Assembly: GCA_904066235.2 (NCBI GenBank) | Contig: CAJFCV020000003.1 | Coordinates: forward strand, 11,284,001 to 11,348,000 | Length of the DNA stretch: 64,000 nucleotides | Direction: 5' to 3' | DNA from: Bursaphelenchus xylophilus | Taxonomy: Eukaryota > Nematoda > Chromadorea > Rhabditida > Aphelenchoididae | Shown: positions 63,909 to 64,000 of the stretch, in pieces | Numbering within the stretch: position 1 is the first letter of the stretch | Layout of the letters: every line of letters starts with the position of its first letter | Program-made: the position numbers and the translations under genes | Notes under the pieces: generated by a model | What the model saw: only the letters and a program-made list of their open reading frames with translations | What the model was told of the DNA's origin: nothing | Databases searched by the model: none

Positions 63909-64000
63909 AGAAAAGAACGACAAACCTCCGAACAACGAATCCTGTCTATAAAAAACAATTTTAGCGGTTCCAAAAGTGAATTTTTTGGCCAAAGTACGCC

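Overview
The window is nuclear DNA from a nematode, most likely a rhabditid-type one. The evidence is many short introns (37-45 nt at the smallest) with TTTCAG-type acceptors, acceptors lying against start codons as at SL trans-splice sites, and recognisable nematode genes: a prospero homologue (pros-1), a phytochelatin-type half ABC transporter (hmt-1) and IFT139/TTC21B. No bacterial, organellar or viral gene was seen. All gene models are manual exon chains read from frame, splice sites and family conservation.

Layout. 1-6952: non-coding DNA upstream of pros-1, with a 148-bp tandem repeat, two short inverted-repeat elements and several GC-rich blocks. 6953-9567 (+): pros-1. 9988-11645 (-): a bHLH factor, tail to tail with pros-1. 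11646-14800: repeat-rich spacer. 14801-47343 (-): one very large gene of about 41 exons for a divergent axonemal-type (inner-arm-like) dynein heavy chain. 48037-51525 (-): hmt-1. 51930 to beyond 62382 (+): ift-139, whose last exons lie outside the window. hmt-1 and ift-139 are divergent and share a 404-bp intergenic region holding a perfect X-box match 84 bp before the ift-139 ATG.

The most striking structure lies inside the dynein gene. The phase-0 intron that splits its conserved 'VQ/NC' motif (usual LLQNCHL) is 11.1 kb long and houses six intact, nearly identical secreted papain-like (C1A) cysteine protease genes. They form three head-to-head pairs at a 3.94-kb period. Each pair shares a roughly 510-bp divergent promoter with mirror-image TATA boxes 68-70 bp from each ATG. 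In the first pair the promoter spacer is flipped relative to the other two, and exon blocks are shuffled between copies, both signs of recombination within the palindromes.

The dynein is itself odd. AAA1 and AAA2 keep P-loops, but AAA3 has GKD in place of GK[S/T] and no Walker B acids, and AAA4 has lost its P-loop. It sits about 4.6 kb from ift-139, with only hmt-1 between them.

The rest is dense short inverted-repeat (MITE-like) DNA from at least five families (called M1-M5 here), several minisatellites, a 1.8-kb foldback element with a tRNA-like promoter in each arm, and a 1,249-bp TA-flanked Tc1/mariner-like relic. Some elements sit at the exact centre of larger palindromes of flanking DNA.
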